46,792 nucleotides of DNA from an uncultured Clostridia bacterium (GTDB lineage: Bacteria > Bacillota > Clostridia > Oscillospirales > Acutalibacteraceae): NCBI GenBank assembly GCA_944380765.1, contig CALWIO010000017.1, positions 1 to 46,792 of the forward strand. The letters run 5' to 3'. Under the pieces are notes generated by a model that saw nothing but the letters and a program-made list of their open reading frames with translations, was not told the DNA's origin and did no database searches. The position numbers and the translations under genes are program-made. Positions within the stretch are counted from its first letter, which is position 1. The number at the start of each line of letters is the position of its first letter. Shown in pieces: positions 23,577-33,151 of the stretch.

Positions 23577-26500
23577 TTACTCTACGCTTTTAAGAGATTC
23601 GACCATATTGATTTTCTTTAACCTGAAATACATTACAAAGTTTACTACCGCCGAGAAGAACAAGGTAAGCAGCGCGCCGATTATTATGCTCCACGGGCTT
23701 AACTCCCTGCCGAACATATACATATCCGTTTCAACCGTGACCATAACGAACCGGTGAAGGACTATGCCGAGCGCTATGCCGAGCACCGTTCCCATTACGG
23801 TAAGCGCGGCGTTTTCGCGGAACACATACCACGCAAGCTCCTTGTCGAAAAATCCGAGCAGTTTAATTGTCGCCAATTCACGGCGGCGTTCGCTGATATT
23901 GATATTATTAAGGTTATAAAGCACTACAAAGGCGAGCACGCCTGCCGCAAGCACCATTATAACGATTATAAAGTAAAGCATACGGATAACGCTGTTGAGC
24001 TCTTCAAGCTCGTCGGCGTTCATGGTAACCGAGGTTGTTCCGTTGATTTTGAGTATCCGTGTGCTCAAATCGGAAATATCGGCGCCGTCGGCGGTTTTAA
24101 TCATAAGCATATTGACATCTGGCGATGTTGAATAAATGCTCTGATACAAATCGGCTGTCATATAAATATAGTTGAAAATGTAGTTTTCGGTAATTGCGGT
24201 TACCTTGACTTCTTTGGGATAAGCGTCGGACTCGCTGAGCTTTATATACATACTGTCGCCGGGACTGATATTAAGCAAATCGGCAAGCTTTTCGGTTATT
24301 ATTACTCCATCGTCCGAAAGTGTCAGCTCGCTCATAAGTCCGCCCGGCTCTTTAAGGCTGACATAGTCTTTGAGCGAATCAAGATTGCCGGGAATAATCA
24401 TATAGGCGTTCTTTTCTTCCGAGACGCTTTCCTCTGACACGCCCGAAGCGTAAATCATTGTACGGTTGGCGGCAAGGTAGCCCTCAATATCAGACACATC
24501 GGATATATTCTGAAGCAGGGTTCTGCGCTGAGGTCTTGTGAGCGTAGGATCAACGCTTACAACGCCGTCATACTTAAACACCTGACCGTACTGATTATCC
24601 GCCATAGCGGAAACCGAATCGTAAATACCCATGCCCACAAGCAGCAGCGCCATACAGCCGCTGACTCCGAACAAGGTCATGAAAAATCTCTTTTTATATC
24701 TGAAAAGGTTGCGCGCCGCGGCTTTCTGGCCGAAATTCAGGCGTTCCCAGATAAAGCCGACGCTCTCGATAAGAGTTCTTTTGCCGACTTTTGGCGCCTG
24801 AGGACGCATAAGCTGAGCCGGAACGCTGCGAAGTTCCTTATAGCAAGCCGCAAATGCCGCTGCCGTTGTGCACAAAGTTGCGGCAACCGCGGCGGTTATG
24901 CCGTAGCGCGCGTTAAGCTCGACAACATTTTCTCCCAGATTATAGTAAACGCTCTTATACGCCGTTATTATAAGCTCCGGAAGAGTCAGCTCGCCTATGA
25001 ATACTCCGGCAACGCTGCCGATAACGCTGGCAAAGAAAGCGTAAAGAATATATTTTGAGGCGATTGAGATTTTGCTGTAACCCAAGGCTTTTAAAGTTCC
25101 TATCTGAGTTCTCTGCTCCTCAACCATTCTGGTCATTGTGGTAAGGCTGACAAGAGCCGCCACAAGGAAAAAGATTATCGGGAAAACAGTACCGATAGCG
25201 CCTATGCTTTGGGAATCGTTCTTAAAGCCCGCGAAAGACTCGTTTGTTTCCCTGTCGAGAACATACCACTCGGGCACTTCCATATTGTTTATTTCGCTTT
25301 CGGCTTTGCTAAGTTCCGCAGCCGCGTCTGCAAGCTCTGCGGCGGCGTCCTCTTTTTCAAGCTCGTACTGCTCCTTGCCGCGCTGCAACTCAATTTCGGC
25401 GTCGGTAAGCTGTTTTTCGGCGTCGGTTATAACGCTGCTGTCGGCAAGCACGCTCTCAATCTGCGAAATGGTGTTTTTGGCTTCCTCAATTTCCTTTTTA
25501 GCCGAGGCTATCTGCTCCTCGCCGGAAGCCACCTGTTTTTCGGAAAGCTCATAGACTCCCTGCACCAGAAGAAGGGCGTTTTTGGCGTCGTTTTTCTGCT
25601 GTTCGGTCGCGTTGGGATTATTAGCGATTTCATTGTACTGAGCCTCGGCCTGTTCGAGTTTGCCTTTATTCTCTTCAAGAGTTGTTTTGAGCCTTTGAAG
25701 ATTGGACTCCTGCTGCTGCAAATACTCCTCCGCTTCCGCAATCTGCTGTTTTCTGAGCGGAAGCTCGGTTTCGGCGTTTTCAAGTATAGCCTTTTCCTCT
25801 TCAAAATCCTCGCGCTTTTCCTGAAGCATGGCTTCGGTGTCAAGAAGCTGCTGGTACGCGTCGGCAAGCTCGGTATTTACCGTTGCCTCAGCCGCATAAT
25901 AATCATTCCGCGCGTTTTCAAGAAGTTCGCTGCTCTTTGAGCGGACTTCGCTGTATCTTATATCGCAGCGTCTTGCGGAAATTTCCTTTATGCCGTTTAT
26001 TACCGACTCTACCCGTTCTTTGTATTCGTCGCTGTAACAGTTAAGCTCCTGCGCGCCGTCAACGGTTATATAAATATCGGTATAGACATCGGTTACAAAA
26101 GCCTCGCGCGGGATAACTATATAGCCGTCAACAATGCCGTCGCCTACGGTGCTTGTTCCCATATCGCCGTTAAGGAAATATGACGAAGCGCAGACGCCGA
26201 CTATTTTATATGTTTCGGAAGCGAGCGTATCAAAAACGCTATCGGTTGTTCCGGTTATAAGGCTAACATAATCGCCCGTTTTGAAGCCTGTTATTTCAAG
26301 AAACTCCTCGCTGACGAGACACTCGTTGTATTTTTCGGGGAAAATTCCCTCTTTTACGCGGATATCGTTTACCGTCTGAGGCATGGAGATAACCTTTGTT
26401 ACCACCTCAGAGGAATTAGCAAGGCACAGAAAGTCGGTGGAATACGAGCCTTCCGCTGTGTTTACGCCCTCGATTTCGCTTATGGCTTCAATATCGCCGC

Positions 26501-26708
26501 CGGTTAAGCCGAGAGTGCCTATTACATGTATATCCATTAAATTTTCTTTATCGTAAACCGCGTCCGCGGTAAGCTGCATAGCCGGCATTGAGGAGCGAAT
26601 ACCCGAATAAAAAGCAACGCCGAGTACAACTATAAGCATTATTGAAATAAAGCGGCTTATACTGTGCTTTATCTCTCTGCCGAAATCTTTGTTCAGTGAT
26701 TTGCTCAT
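23577..26708 (-). CDS. FtsX-like ABC transporter permease with long periplasmic-type coiled coil
   Basis: A 1043-residue membrane protein of the MacB/FtsX-type permease class. One helix at ~16-36 is followed by a MacB periplasmic-core-like domain, and then a long Gln/Glu/Lys-rich coiled coil (~270-480; e.g. [19 protein letters not shown]). FtsX domain 1 follows (three helices from ~510, with [17 protein letters not shown]), a further helix near 690 ([19 protein letters not shown]), a second extracellular domain, and FtsX domain 2 (three helices at the C-terminus, with [14 protein letters not shown]). This is a single-chain permease with two FtsX modules, as in Firmicute exporters for lipids or peptides. 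Substrate unknown. It lies 16 nt after its ATPase. Confidence 0.92.
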   Translation of the reverse strand: MSKSLNKDFGREIKHSISRFISIMLIVVLGVAFYSGIRSSMPAMQLTADAVYDKENLMDIHVIGTLGLTGGDIEAISEIEGVNTAEGSYSTDFLCLANSSEVVTKVISMPQTVNDIRVKEGIFPEKYNECLVSEEFLEITGFKTGDYVSLITGTTDSVFDTLASETYKIVGVCASSYFLNGDMGTSTVGDGIVDGYIVIPREAFVTDVYTDIYITVDGAQELNCYSDEYKERVESVINGIKEISARRCDIRYSEVRSKSSELLENARNDYYAAEATVNTELADAYQQLLDTEAMLQEKREDFEEEKAILENAETELPLRKQQIAEAEEYLQQQESNLQRLKTTLEENKGKLEQAEAQYNEIANNPNATEQQKNDAKNALLLVQGVYELSEKQVASGEEQIASAKKEIEEAKNTISQIESVLADSSVITDAEKQLTDAEIELQRGKEQYELEKEDAAAELADAAAELSKAESEINNMEVPEWYVLDRETNESFAGFKNDSQSIGAIGTVFPIIFFLVAALVSLTTMTRMVEEQRTQIGTLKALGYSKISIASKYILYAFFASVIGSVAGVFIGELTLPELIITAYKSVYYNLGENVVELNARYGITAAVAATLCTTAAAFAACYKELRSVPAQLMRPQAPKVGKRTLIESVGFIWERLNFGQKAAARNLFRYKKRFFMTLFGVSGCMALLLVGMGIYDSVSAMADNQYGQVFKYDGVVSVDPTLTRPQRRTLLQNISDVSDIEGYLAANRTMIYASGVSEESVSEEKNAYMIIPGNLDSLKDYVSLKEPGGLMSELTLSDDGVIITEKLADLLNISPGDSMYIKLSESDAYPKEVKVTAITENYIFNYIYMTADLYQSIYSTSPDVNMLMIKTADGADISDLSTRILKINGTTSVTMNADELEELNSVIRMLYFIIVIMVLAAGVLAFVVLYNLNNINISERRRELATIKLLGFFDKELAWYVFRENAALTVMGTVLGIALGIVLHRFVMVTVETDMYMFGRELSPWSIIIGALLTLFFSAVVNFVMYFRLKKINMVESLKSVE

Positions 26709-26724
26709 TTATTTCTCCTGCCCC

Positions 26725-27426
26725 TTACCATTCAATAGCTTCCACAGGCGTGGGATTCTGATTAAGAAGTATTTTGTCAATGCCGCCGTTTTTAATGCGG
26801 ATAATTTTGTCCGCCATGGGGGTGAGCGCCGAGTTATGCGTAATTACTATAACGGTCATGTTCTTTTCACGGCAGGTATCCTGCAAAAGTTTAAGAATTG
26901 ACTTACCCGTGATATAGTCAAGGGCGCCCGTAGGCTCATCACAGAGCATGAGCTTGGGATTTTTAGCGAGCGCGCGTGCAATAGACACCCTCTGCTGCTC
27001 GCCGCCGGAAAGCTGCGAGGGGAAATTTTCAAGCCTTGAACCGAGCCCCACTTCTCTTAACACCGTTTCGGCGTCAACGGGATTTTTGCATATCTGAGAG
27101 GCAAGCTCTACATTTTCGATAGCCGTAAGATTCTGCACAAGGTTATAAAACTGGAAAACAAAGCCCACATCGTCCCTGCGGTAAGCCGTAAGCTCCTTTT
27201 CCTTATATTTTGATATATCGTTTCCGTCAACGGTTATAGAGCCTGATGTAGGCTTGTCCATTCCGCCCAAAAGGTTCAGAATTGTTGTTTTACCCGCTCC
27301 GCTGGGGCCTACAACAACAACAAATTCGCCCTTTTCAATAGGAAAGCTGACGCCGTCAACCGCTTTAATTTCAACCTCGCCCATTTTATAGGTCTTTGTT
27401 ACATCGTTTAACTCAATAAAAGCCAT
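26725..27426 (-). CDS. ABC transporter ATP-binding protein (MacB/LolD type)
   Basis: A 233-residue ATPase with Walker [11 protein letters not shown]-loop region [18 protein letters not shown], signature LSGGEQQR, Walker [13 protein letters not shown], and the switch His in VIVITHN. The VFQFYNL and GALD wording is typical of the LolD/MacB branch that partners with FtsX-type permeases, matching the permease 16 nt downstream. AAGGAG precedes the ATG. It is divergent from a TetR regulator at 27610, the usual arrangement for a regulated exporter. Confidence 0.95.
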   Translation of the reverse strand: MAFIELNDVTKTYKMGEVEIKAVDGVSFPIEKGEFVVVVGPSGAGKTTILNLLGGMDKPTSGSITVDGNDISKYKEKELTAYRRDDVGFVFQFYNLVQNLTAIENVELASQICKNPVDAETVLREVGLGSRLENFPSQLSGGEQQRVSIARALAKNPKLMLCDEPTGALDYITGKSILKLLQDTCREKNMTVIVITHNSALTPMADKIIRIKNGGIDKILLNQNPTPVEAIEW

Positions 27427-27547
27427 TTCTTTCGCTCCTTATGGTTATATACAATTCATTCTAACATAAAATTATTCATATTGCTATACATATTTTTTAT
27501 AATATCTTTGTTTAAAGTGACTAAATTTTAAAAAATAATAGACTTTT

Positions 27548-27577
27548 GTTGATTATTCAACACAATGCTATTATAAT
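27548..27577 (+). promoter_or_regulatory. Promoter and candidate operator of the second TetR gene
   Basis: TTGATT (27549-27554) and TATAAT (27572-27577), 17-nt spacer. The -35 is embedded in a perfect palindrome GTTGA-TTAT-TCAAC (27548-27561), a possible autoregulatory site. I could not identify a good divergent promoter for the ABC genes in the AT-rich remainder of the gap. Confidence 0.6.
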
Positions 27578-27609
27578 GTTATTATCAAAAATCAAGGAGT
27601 TTTGTCAAA

Positions 27610-28206
27610 ATGCCTGTAAACGATAATGACATAAGAGTAAAACGGACAAAGAAGCTCATAAGGAAAGGCATTACGGAGCTTGCTAAGGAAAAAAGCATTA
27701 ACCGCATCACGGTAAAAGAGCTGACCGATTTAATTGAGATTAACCGCGGTACTTTTTACCTGCATTACAAGGACATACCGGACCTTGTGAATTCCATTGA
27801 AAACAAGCTGTATGACGACCTTAATAAGATGATTTCCTCGGTCACTTCGCAGATGATTGCGGAAACCCCTGTTGAAATACTTGAATTTTTCTGCGTGTTC
27901 GTGCATGAAAACTCCGATATTTTCGGTATGCTTGTGGGCGGGCACGGTGACGCCGAATTTGTTTATAAAATCGGCTCGCTTATGAATGACACCTGTCTTT
28001 CGCTGTTTGTTTCGATTTACCCCGATATGGACAAGGAAATATATTCTTTCAGCTACGAGTACTGCAAATACGGAGCGATAGGGCTTCTGCGCTGCTGGCT
28101 GCTGGAAAATCCCCACTGGTCAACCCGCCGGGTTGCCGAGCTCTGGCTTCGCCTGATAGTTCGTGGCGTATGGGGTATTCTCGACAAGGATTCTTTTGAG
28201 GTTTGA
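27610..28206 (+). CDS. TetR/AcrR family transcriptional regulator
   Basis: A 198-residue TetR protein. The helix-turn-helix is at ~22-55 (ITVKELTDLIEINRGTFYLHYK), followed by a helical domain resembling the TetR_C_8-type C-terminus seen in Firmicute regulators next to FtsX-type ABC exporters. AAGGAG precedes the ATG. It is divergent from that exporter at 26725-27426 and overlaps the region of the ribosome site of the metal exporter gene downstream, so it may control both. It is not closely similar to the TetR protein at 33-566 outside the DNA-binding part. Confidence 0.9.
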   Translation: MPVNDNDIRVKRTKKLIRKGITELAKEKSINRITVKELTDLIEINRGTFYLHYKDIPDLVNSIENKLYDDLNKMISSVTSQMIAETPVEILEFFCVFVHENSDIFGMLVGGHGDAEFVYKIGSLMNDTCLSLFVSIYPDMDKEIYSFSYEYCKYGAIGLLRCWLLENPHWSTRRVAELWLRLIVRGVWGILDKDSFEV

Positions 28207-28208
28207 TT

Positions 28209-29375
28209 ATGACAAATATACTTGTTCGTCTTTTTGTAAAAGACAGTGAAAACACCTCAAACGCGCGTGTACGCGCCGCTTACGGCACGCTCGGCAGCGT
28301 TACGGGTATTATTTTAAACTTAATACTTTCTGTTTCAAAATATATTGCCGGAACTGTTTCCGGCAGTATTTCTGTTACCGCCGACGCGATTAACAACCTG
28401 TCCGACGCCGGCTCTTCAATTATATCTCTGATAGGCGTAAAAGTTTCGGCTAAGCCCGCCGACAAAAGTCACCCCTACGGGCACGGAAGAATTGAATATA
28501 TTTCCGCGCTTGTTGTGGCGTTTCTTGTACTTATTATGGGATTTGAGCTTTTGAAAAGCTCGGTTATGAAGATAATAAATCCCGAGCCCGTTAAATTCAG
28601 CGTGCTTTCCCTTGCGGTTATGCTTGTGAGCATTCTGGCAAAGCTGTGGCTGGGGCTTTTTAACAGAAAACTCGGCAAAAAGATAAACTCCGCGCCTATG
28701 GCGGCGGTTATGAAAGACAGTTTCAGCGACTGCCTTGCCACTTCTGTCGCCGCGGTTTCGCTTATTGTTTCCGCCTTTTCGAGCATCAACATAGACGGCT
28801 TTTTGGGAATATTTGTAGCCTGCTTTATTTTCCTTGCGGGTCTTAATATTTTAAAGGACACTCTCGGCGAGCTTTTGGGAAAGCCGCCCGAAAAGGAGCT
28901 TGTTGACAGCATTGAGAACAAGATACTCTCTTATGACCACATAGTAGGCGTTCACGACCTTATTATTCACGATTACGGCCCGAGCAGAAAATTCGCCTCG
29001 GTTCATGCGGAGGTACCCTCAAACGCCGACATTATGGAGGCTCACGACATTATTGACCTTATTGAGCACGATATTTTAAACGAGTTCGGTATTCTTATAT
29101 CAATCCATCTTGACCCGATTGTTGTTGACGATGAAAAAATCACGGCTTTAAGGGATATGACCGCGCGGCTGGTAAAAGAGATTAACCCTGATTTTTCCAT
29201 TCACGATTTCAGGGTTGTTGACGGCCCTACGCACACAAATCTTATTTTTGACCTGACCGTTCCCTACGGAATTAAAATGCCGCAGGGTGAAATTGCCGCC
29301 GAGGTTGAAAAAAAATTAAGCAAAATAGACGAAAGATATTTCGCTGTGATAACGGTTGAACACTCTTTTAACTAA
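28209..29375 (+). CDS. Cation diffusion facilitator exporter, MntE-like metal site
   Basis: A 388-residue CDF antiporter with six membrane helices and a C-terminal cytoplasmic dimer domain (~from 225, e.g. HDLIIHDYGPSRKFASVH). The transport site reads NNLSD in helix 2 (AINNLSDAGSS) and DSFSD in helix 5 (MKDSFSDCLATS). This gives an Asn-Asp-Asp-Asp set, as described for the manganese exporter MntE, rather than the HDHD of zinc exporters. Mn (or Fe) export is therefore more likely than Zn. The ATG at 28209 is used because GAGG (28198-28201) is 7 nt upstream; the TTG at 28203 is too close. It starts 2 nt after the TetR stop. Confidence 0.88.
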   Translation: MTNILVRLFVKDSENTSNARVRAAYGTLGSVTGIILNLILSVSKYIAGTVSGSISVTADAINNLSDAGSSIISLIGVKVSAKPADKSHPYGHGRIEYISALVVAFLVLIMGFELLKSSVMKIINPEPVKFSVLSLAVMLVSILAKLWLGLFNRKLGKKINSAPMAAVMKDSFSDCLATSVAAVSLIVSAFSSINIDGFLGIFVACFIFLAGLNILKDTLGELLGKPPEKELVDSIENKILSYDHIVGVHDLIIHDYGPSRKFASVHAEVPSNADIMEAHDIIDLIEHDILNEFGILISIHLDPIVVDDEKITALRDMTARLVKEINPDFSIHDFRVVDGPTHTNLIFDLTVPYGIKMPQGEIAAEVEKKLSKIDERYFAVITVEHSFN

Positions 29376-29400
29376 AAATTATTTTTTTCTTTGTTTGCAC

Positions 29401-29428
29401 TTGAAAATGATGAAGAATTTAGTAGAAT
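29401..29428 (+). promoter_or_regulatory. Probable promoter of the PRPP-synthetase-like gene
   Basis: TTGAAA (29401-29406) and TAGAAT (29423-29428), 16-nt spacer, 32 nt before the ATG. Confidence 0.55.
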
Positions 29429-29460
29429 ATTATATATAGAATATATGCGGAGGTAAAATA

Positions 29461-30633
29461 ATGGCAGACAGAGAAATTACGACTATCCCCTACGGTCCGC
29501 TCGGTATTATAGCTCTTCCGGGCTGTGAAGAAATGGCGGAAAAAATTGACCGTTATCTTGTAAAATGGCGCTCGCAGCAGGAAAGCGAACACAAAAGCAC
29601 TATTGCTTTTGCGGGATATGAGCGCGAATCATACATTATGAATGTCAGCTTTCCGCGTTTCGGTACCGGTGAAGGAAAATGTACTCTTCACGAAACGGTA
29701 AGAGGCTATGATGTTTACATAGTCACCGATATGTTTAACCACGGAATCACCTATAAGATGTACAACTACACCGTTCCTATGAGTCCCGACGACCACTACG
29801 CCAACCTTAAAAGAGCCATTTCGGCAATAGGCGGCAAGGCAAGGCGCATAACCGTTATTATGCCAATGCTTTACGAGGGCCGTCAGCACAAGCGCACTAC
29901 GAGAGAATCGCTTGACTGCGCGCTGACTCTTCAGGAACTTTGCCTTTATATGGGCGTTGACAACATCATCACTTTTGACGCTCACGACGCCCGTGTTCAG
30001 AACGCTATTCCCCTGCACGGATTTGAAAATGTTTCTCCTGCCTATCAGATGATAAAAGCCCTTGTCAACAACACCGAAGGACTTAAAATAGACAAAGAGC
30101 ACATGATGATTATTTCTCCCGATGAGGGCGGAATGTCACGCTGTATGTATTATTCAAATGTCCTCGGCCTTGATTTGGGAATGTTCTACAAGCGCCGCGA
30201 CTATTCAAGAGTCGTAAACGGCAGAAACCCGATTCTTGAACACTCTTTCCTCGGCTCAAATGTTGAGGGCAAAGATGTTATGATTATCGACGATATGATT
30301 TCCTCGGGCGAGTCAATGCTCGAAGTAGCCTCAAAAATCAAGACTCTCGGCGCAAACAGAGTTTTCATTTTCTCGGCGTTCGGACTTTTCTGCGAGGGAC
30401 TTGAAAGCTTTGACAAGGCTTTCCGCGACGGTCTTTTTGACAGAGTGTTCACCACAAACCTTGTGTACCGTACTCCCGAGCTTAAAAAGCGCGACTGGTA
30501 CTGCGAGGTTGACCTTTCAAAATATCTCTCCTACATTATCGACACGCTCAATCACGATAAATCGGTCAGCCGTCTTCTTAATCCCGCTGACAAGATTGAC
30601 GCGATACTCCGCAAAAAAGGTTACAAGGCATAA
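29461..30633 (+). CDS. prs: Ribose-phosphate pyrophosphokinase homologue, divergent long form
   Basis: A 390-residue protein of the PRPP synthetase family, which makes PRPP from ribose-5-phosphate and ATP for nucleotides, His, Trp and NAD. The PRPP-binding loop reads DVMIIDDMISSGESM (~275-290). The flexible-loop region MLYEGRQHKRTTRESLDCALT and FDAHDARVQNAIPL correspond to the catalytic and ATP-binding stretches of Prs. It is about 70 residues longer than typical Prs (310-320), mostly at the N-terminus (KCTLHETVRGYDVYIV precedes the core) and C-terminus (KYLSYIIDTLNHDKSVSRLL). This long form is recurrent in Clostridia. GGAGG precedes the ATG; a strong terminator follows. Role as the main PRPP synthetase is inferred. 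Confidence 0.82.
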   Translation: MADREITTIPYGPLGIIALPGCEEMAEKIDRYLVKWRSQQESEHKSTIAFAGYERESYIMNVSFPRFGTGEGKCTLHETVRGYDVYIVTDMFNHGITYKMYNYTVPMSPDDHYANLKRAISAIGGKARRITVIMPMLYEGRQHKRTTRESLDCALTLQELCLYMGVDNIITFDAHDARVQNAIPLHGFENVSPAYQMIKALVNNTEGLKIDKEHMMIISPDEGGMSRCMYYSNVLGLDLGMFYKRRDYSRVVNGRNPILEHSFLGSNVEGKDVMIIDDMISSGESMLEVASKIKTLGANRVFIFSAFGLFCEGLESFDKAFRDGLFDRVFTTNLVYRTPELKKRDWYCEVDLSKYLSYIIDTLNHDKSVSRLLNPADKIDAILRKKGYKA

Positions 30634-30650
30634 TAAAGCGCAAAGCGCAA

Positions 30651-30688
30651 AAAATCCCCGGCGGCTGAATTTAACCGCCGGGGATTTT
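30651..30688. terminator. Bidirectional terminator
   Basis: A 14-bp perfect stem, AAAATCCCCGGCGG (30651-30664) with its complement (30675-30688), around a 10-nt loop. A/T on both ends lets it serve both converging genes. Confidence 0.88.
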
Positions 30689-30725
30689 AGTTTATTTTGC
30701 AAAGACGGATTATTTAAACGATAAC

Positions 30726-32897
30726 TTAATATCCCTCGTTCAGGACATATACCGTGTTATCCGCCGGAACAAGGCAGGAAACATCATCGTCAAGTTTTTC
30801 CGGCTTGTTTTTCTTGAAGAGATAAAGCGCGCCCGTATATGATTTATCGCTGTAATCCCCTATATAAACTATTTTGCCGTCCTCAAACGCCACATAGCTT
30901 GAAACATCGTATCCGACCTCTTCGGCTTTGCCGCCTTTATAGATTTTAAGCGTTCCGCAGCCATCCTCCCATTCGGTAAAGTAAACTACCGCGTCGCTGT
31001 TTTCATGCGCTCTGACGCCGGTGGCAAAGACTTCGTAATCGGCAAGCTCCCCGTTAATGTAAAGGTCGCCCTTTGACGAGGAATAGTCCTTGAAATACAC
31101 AAGACTGCCGTTTGCTAAAATTCCATAATTGGCTAAATACACATCGCTGTCATAAAGCTCCGGCTCGCCGGCTTCTGAGCCGGAAACGGAGACCTTATAC
31201 AGATTGCCGGCAAGGCTGTCCTCGGGAACTTCATCTACAAAATACGCTGTTTTTCCGTCCGGGGAAAGAGCAACTGTCTTTGCGTTTTCCTTTTGTTTGA
31301 CAGCGCTCACACTATCCTTTACCGCGATATATCTTTGAGAGGATTTGCTCATAGCCTCCTCGACCGCGCTTTTAAGCTCGTAAATGCTTTCGGCTTCGGA
31401 GAGCTTTGCTTTTTCCATATTTTCGCTGTCAAGCGCCTTATAGGAAATTACCGCCGCGTCTTTCGCTGTCTGTTCCTCATAATCAAAGCAGTTTTCGCAG
31501 ATGAGCTTTTCTTCTTTTCCGTTATAATAATAGAGCGAGTATGTATTTGAATATATCTCTTCGTCTTCAAGCTCGGCTCTCATTTCGTCACGATACTCTT
31601 TCCCCCAGTACTCCTCACGCGCGGCTAAATATTCGTCGTATGCCTTTTCGTACTCATCATAAGCCTTGTCATATTCTTCCTGTGTTTCAAAGGAAAAGTA
31701 GCTCGGATATTCGGGAGCCTGAGGCTCGGTCATGGCGCTGTCTTTTTCCTTCATATCGTCGGTCACATAGTTTATAAGCGCACTGCCCTCGGTATTTTTC
31801 TTTTTATAGTAGATTTCGCCCGTTGAGTCAAAATACCTTATAATGCTGTCAACATCGGAAGATATTTTTACCTTGTCGGCGCCCGCGGCTTTTGAGTACA
31901 GAGAGCCGTTTTTAATATAGATTACGGTTTTATAATCTTCGCTTGTATAGAACTCTTCCACATCGCTGTCGATTTTAGCGGAGTCCTTGCCGTTGTACTC
32001 GTAAAGCTCATCGCCGTAAGTCATATAATACAAGGTCTTTAAATCGCCGCTGCCGAGTGAGTAATACACATCTTCGGCAATTTTTTCTTTTTCCGCGCTT
32101 TTTACATCGTATTTATACAAATTGTCGCTGTCGCCCTTTACATAAAACACGGTGTCGCCTTTTTCGCTGACCTTATAAAGGCTTATATCGGAATCGACTT
32201 TTACCGGCTCTTTTTTAGGCTTGTTTACATACCTGTAATAAATTGTCGCGCCGGAATCGTCCTCGTCTATGCCGTCGGGATAAAATACCATATTTCCGTC
32301 AACGGTGACGGTGCAGTACGCGGCAAAAAAGCTGCCTGCCCGCGCTAACTCGTCGCTGTCAATTTTCGTTTCAAAAAGCTCATCGCTAACTTTTAAAGGG
32401 TCACCTGACAAACCGGAATAGTAAAGCTCCCCGTCCTTGAAATACAGCGAATATTCGGGGGCTGATGAGCCTGATCCCGCTATCAGGCTTATTACAAGAA
32501 TTACAACCGCAAGGGCTATTACGCCCGCGGCGCCGAAAATCAGGGCTTTTTTGGGAATTTTGCCTTTCAGTTTTTTAAAGGGGTTTGCTTTTTCAGGCTT
32601 TTCCGGCTGCTCTGCGCCGGCGTCCGCCGCCTGATAATCCGAAGGGTAATATTCGGTAGGCTGATACTCCCCGGGCTTATATATGGGCGGCTGATTGAGC
32701 AGCTCCTCGGTTTCACCCACGGCACCCTGCGGCACCGTCTGCTGCGCAGTGTTTTCGCTCCCGGACTCGTTCTGTTGTACTTCTGACGGCGTATCCCCGC
32801 CCGCAGCATTATCCTGCCGTGGTATTGCGGCTCCGCACTCGCCGCAGAATTTCGCAGAATCATCAATTTCCTTATTGCAGTTAGGACAACGATTCAT
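30726..32897 (-). CDS. Zinc-ribbon, single-pass membrane protein with beta-propeller-like extracellular part
   Basis: A 723-residue protein I cannot assign to a pathway. An N-terminal zinc ribbon (CPNC...CGEC, residues 4-21) is followed by a Pro/Gln/Tyr-rich linker, one helix at ~118-140, and a large outer domain. That domain repeats a 40-45-residue unit of the type LYYyNG...KIDSDV (e.g. ELYEYNGKDSAKIDSDV, SLYSKAAGADKVKISSDV), which suggests a beta-propeller of seven or eight blades. Between ~430 and 480 it is interrupted by a Glu/Tyr-rich helical insert (EEYDKAYDEYEKAYDEY). Such zinc-ribbon/TM proteins are common and poorly characterised in Clostridia; sensing or cell-surface scaffolding is a guess. 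Own promoter and ribosome site AAAGGAG. Confidence 0.8.
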   Translation of the reverse strand: MNRCPNCNKEIDDSAKFCGECGAAIPRQDNAAGGDTPSEVQQNESGSENTAQQTVPQGAVGETEELLNQPPIYKPGEYQPTEYYPSDYQAADAGAEQPEKPEKANPFKKLKGKIPKKALIFGAAGVIALAVVILVISLIAGSGSSAPEYSLYFKDGELYYSGLSGDPLKVSDELFETKIDSDELARAGSFFAAYCTVTVDGNMVFYPDGIDEDDSGATIYYRYVNKPKKEPVKVDSDISLYKVSEKGDTVFYVKGDSDNLYKYDVKSAEKEKIAEDVYYSLGSGDLKTLYYMTYGDELYEYNGKDSAKIDSDVEEFYTSEDYKTVIYIKNGSLYSKAAGADKVKISSDVDSIIRYFDSTGEIYYKKKNTEGSALINYVTDDMKEKDSAMTEPQAPEYPSYFSFETQEEYDKAYDEYEKAYDEYLAAREEYWGKEYRDEMRAELEDEEIYSNTYSLYYYNGKEEKLICENCFDYEEQTAKDAAVISYKALDSENMEKAKLSEAESIYELKSAVEEAMSKSSQRYIAVKDSVSAVKQKENAKTVALSPDGKTAYFVDEVPEDSLAGNLYKVSVSGSEAGEPELYDSDVYLANYGILANGSLVYFKDYSSSKGDLYINGELADYEVFATGVRAHENSDAVVYFTEWEDGCGTLKIYKGGKAEEVGYDVSSYVAFEDGKIVYIGDYSDKSYTGALYLFKKNKPEKLDDDVSCLVPADNTVYVLNEGY

Positions 32898-32953
32898 AAT
32901 TTTCTTCTCCTTTCACTGAAAGCCTGAACGCTTTTCCCGTTTGGCTTAATTCA

Positions 32954-32982
32954 ATTATATGTTAGCAAAAGCCGATTGTAAA
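32954..32982 (-). promoter_or_regulatory. Promoter of the zinc-ribbon membrane protein gene
   Basis: Minus strand TTTACA (32982-32977) and TATAAT (32959-32954), 17-nt spacer, 56 nt before the ATG. Confidence 0.75.
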
Positions 32983-33067
32983 TTATAAATAAAAATTATT
33001 TTGAAATTACTAAAATTATATGTGTATTGCCCTATACCTGTTTTTTATACGGTAAAAATTTCTACGC

Positions 33068-33091
33068 AAAAAAAAACGGCGTTAAACGCCG
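33068..33091 (-). terminator. Terminator of the nadB-nadC-folC-mannosidase-pyk run
   Basis: CGGCG (33077-33081) and CGCCG (33087-33091) with a short loop, followed on the minus strand by nine T residues. Confidence 0.85.
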
Positions 33092-33151
33092 CTTTTAATA
33101 TAGTATCCGCAAAATATTCAGTCCTTAGCTTTTGGAAAGCCGGGATTAAAT

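Noticed and set aside
25209..25940. 243-codon plus-strand open frame with hydrophobic content inside the ABC permease gene
   Set aside because: It is antisense to the Gln/Glu coiled coil, whose reverse complement yields Leu/Phe-rich peptide; no ribosome site or family motif.
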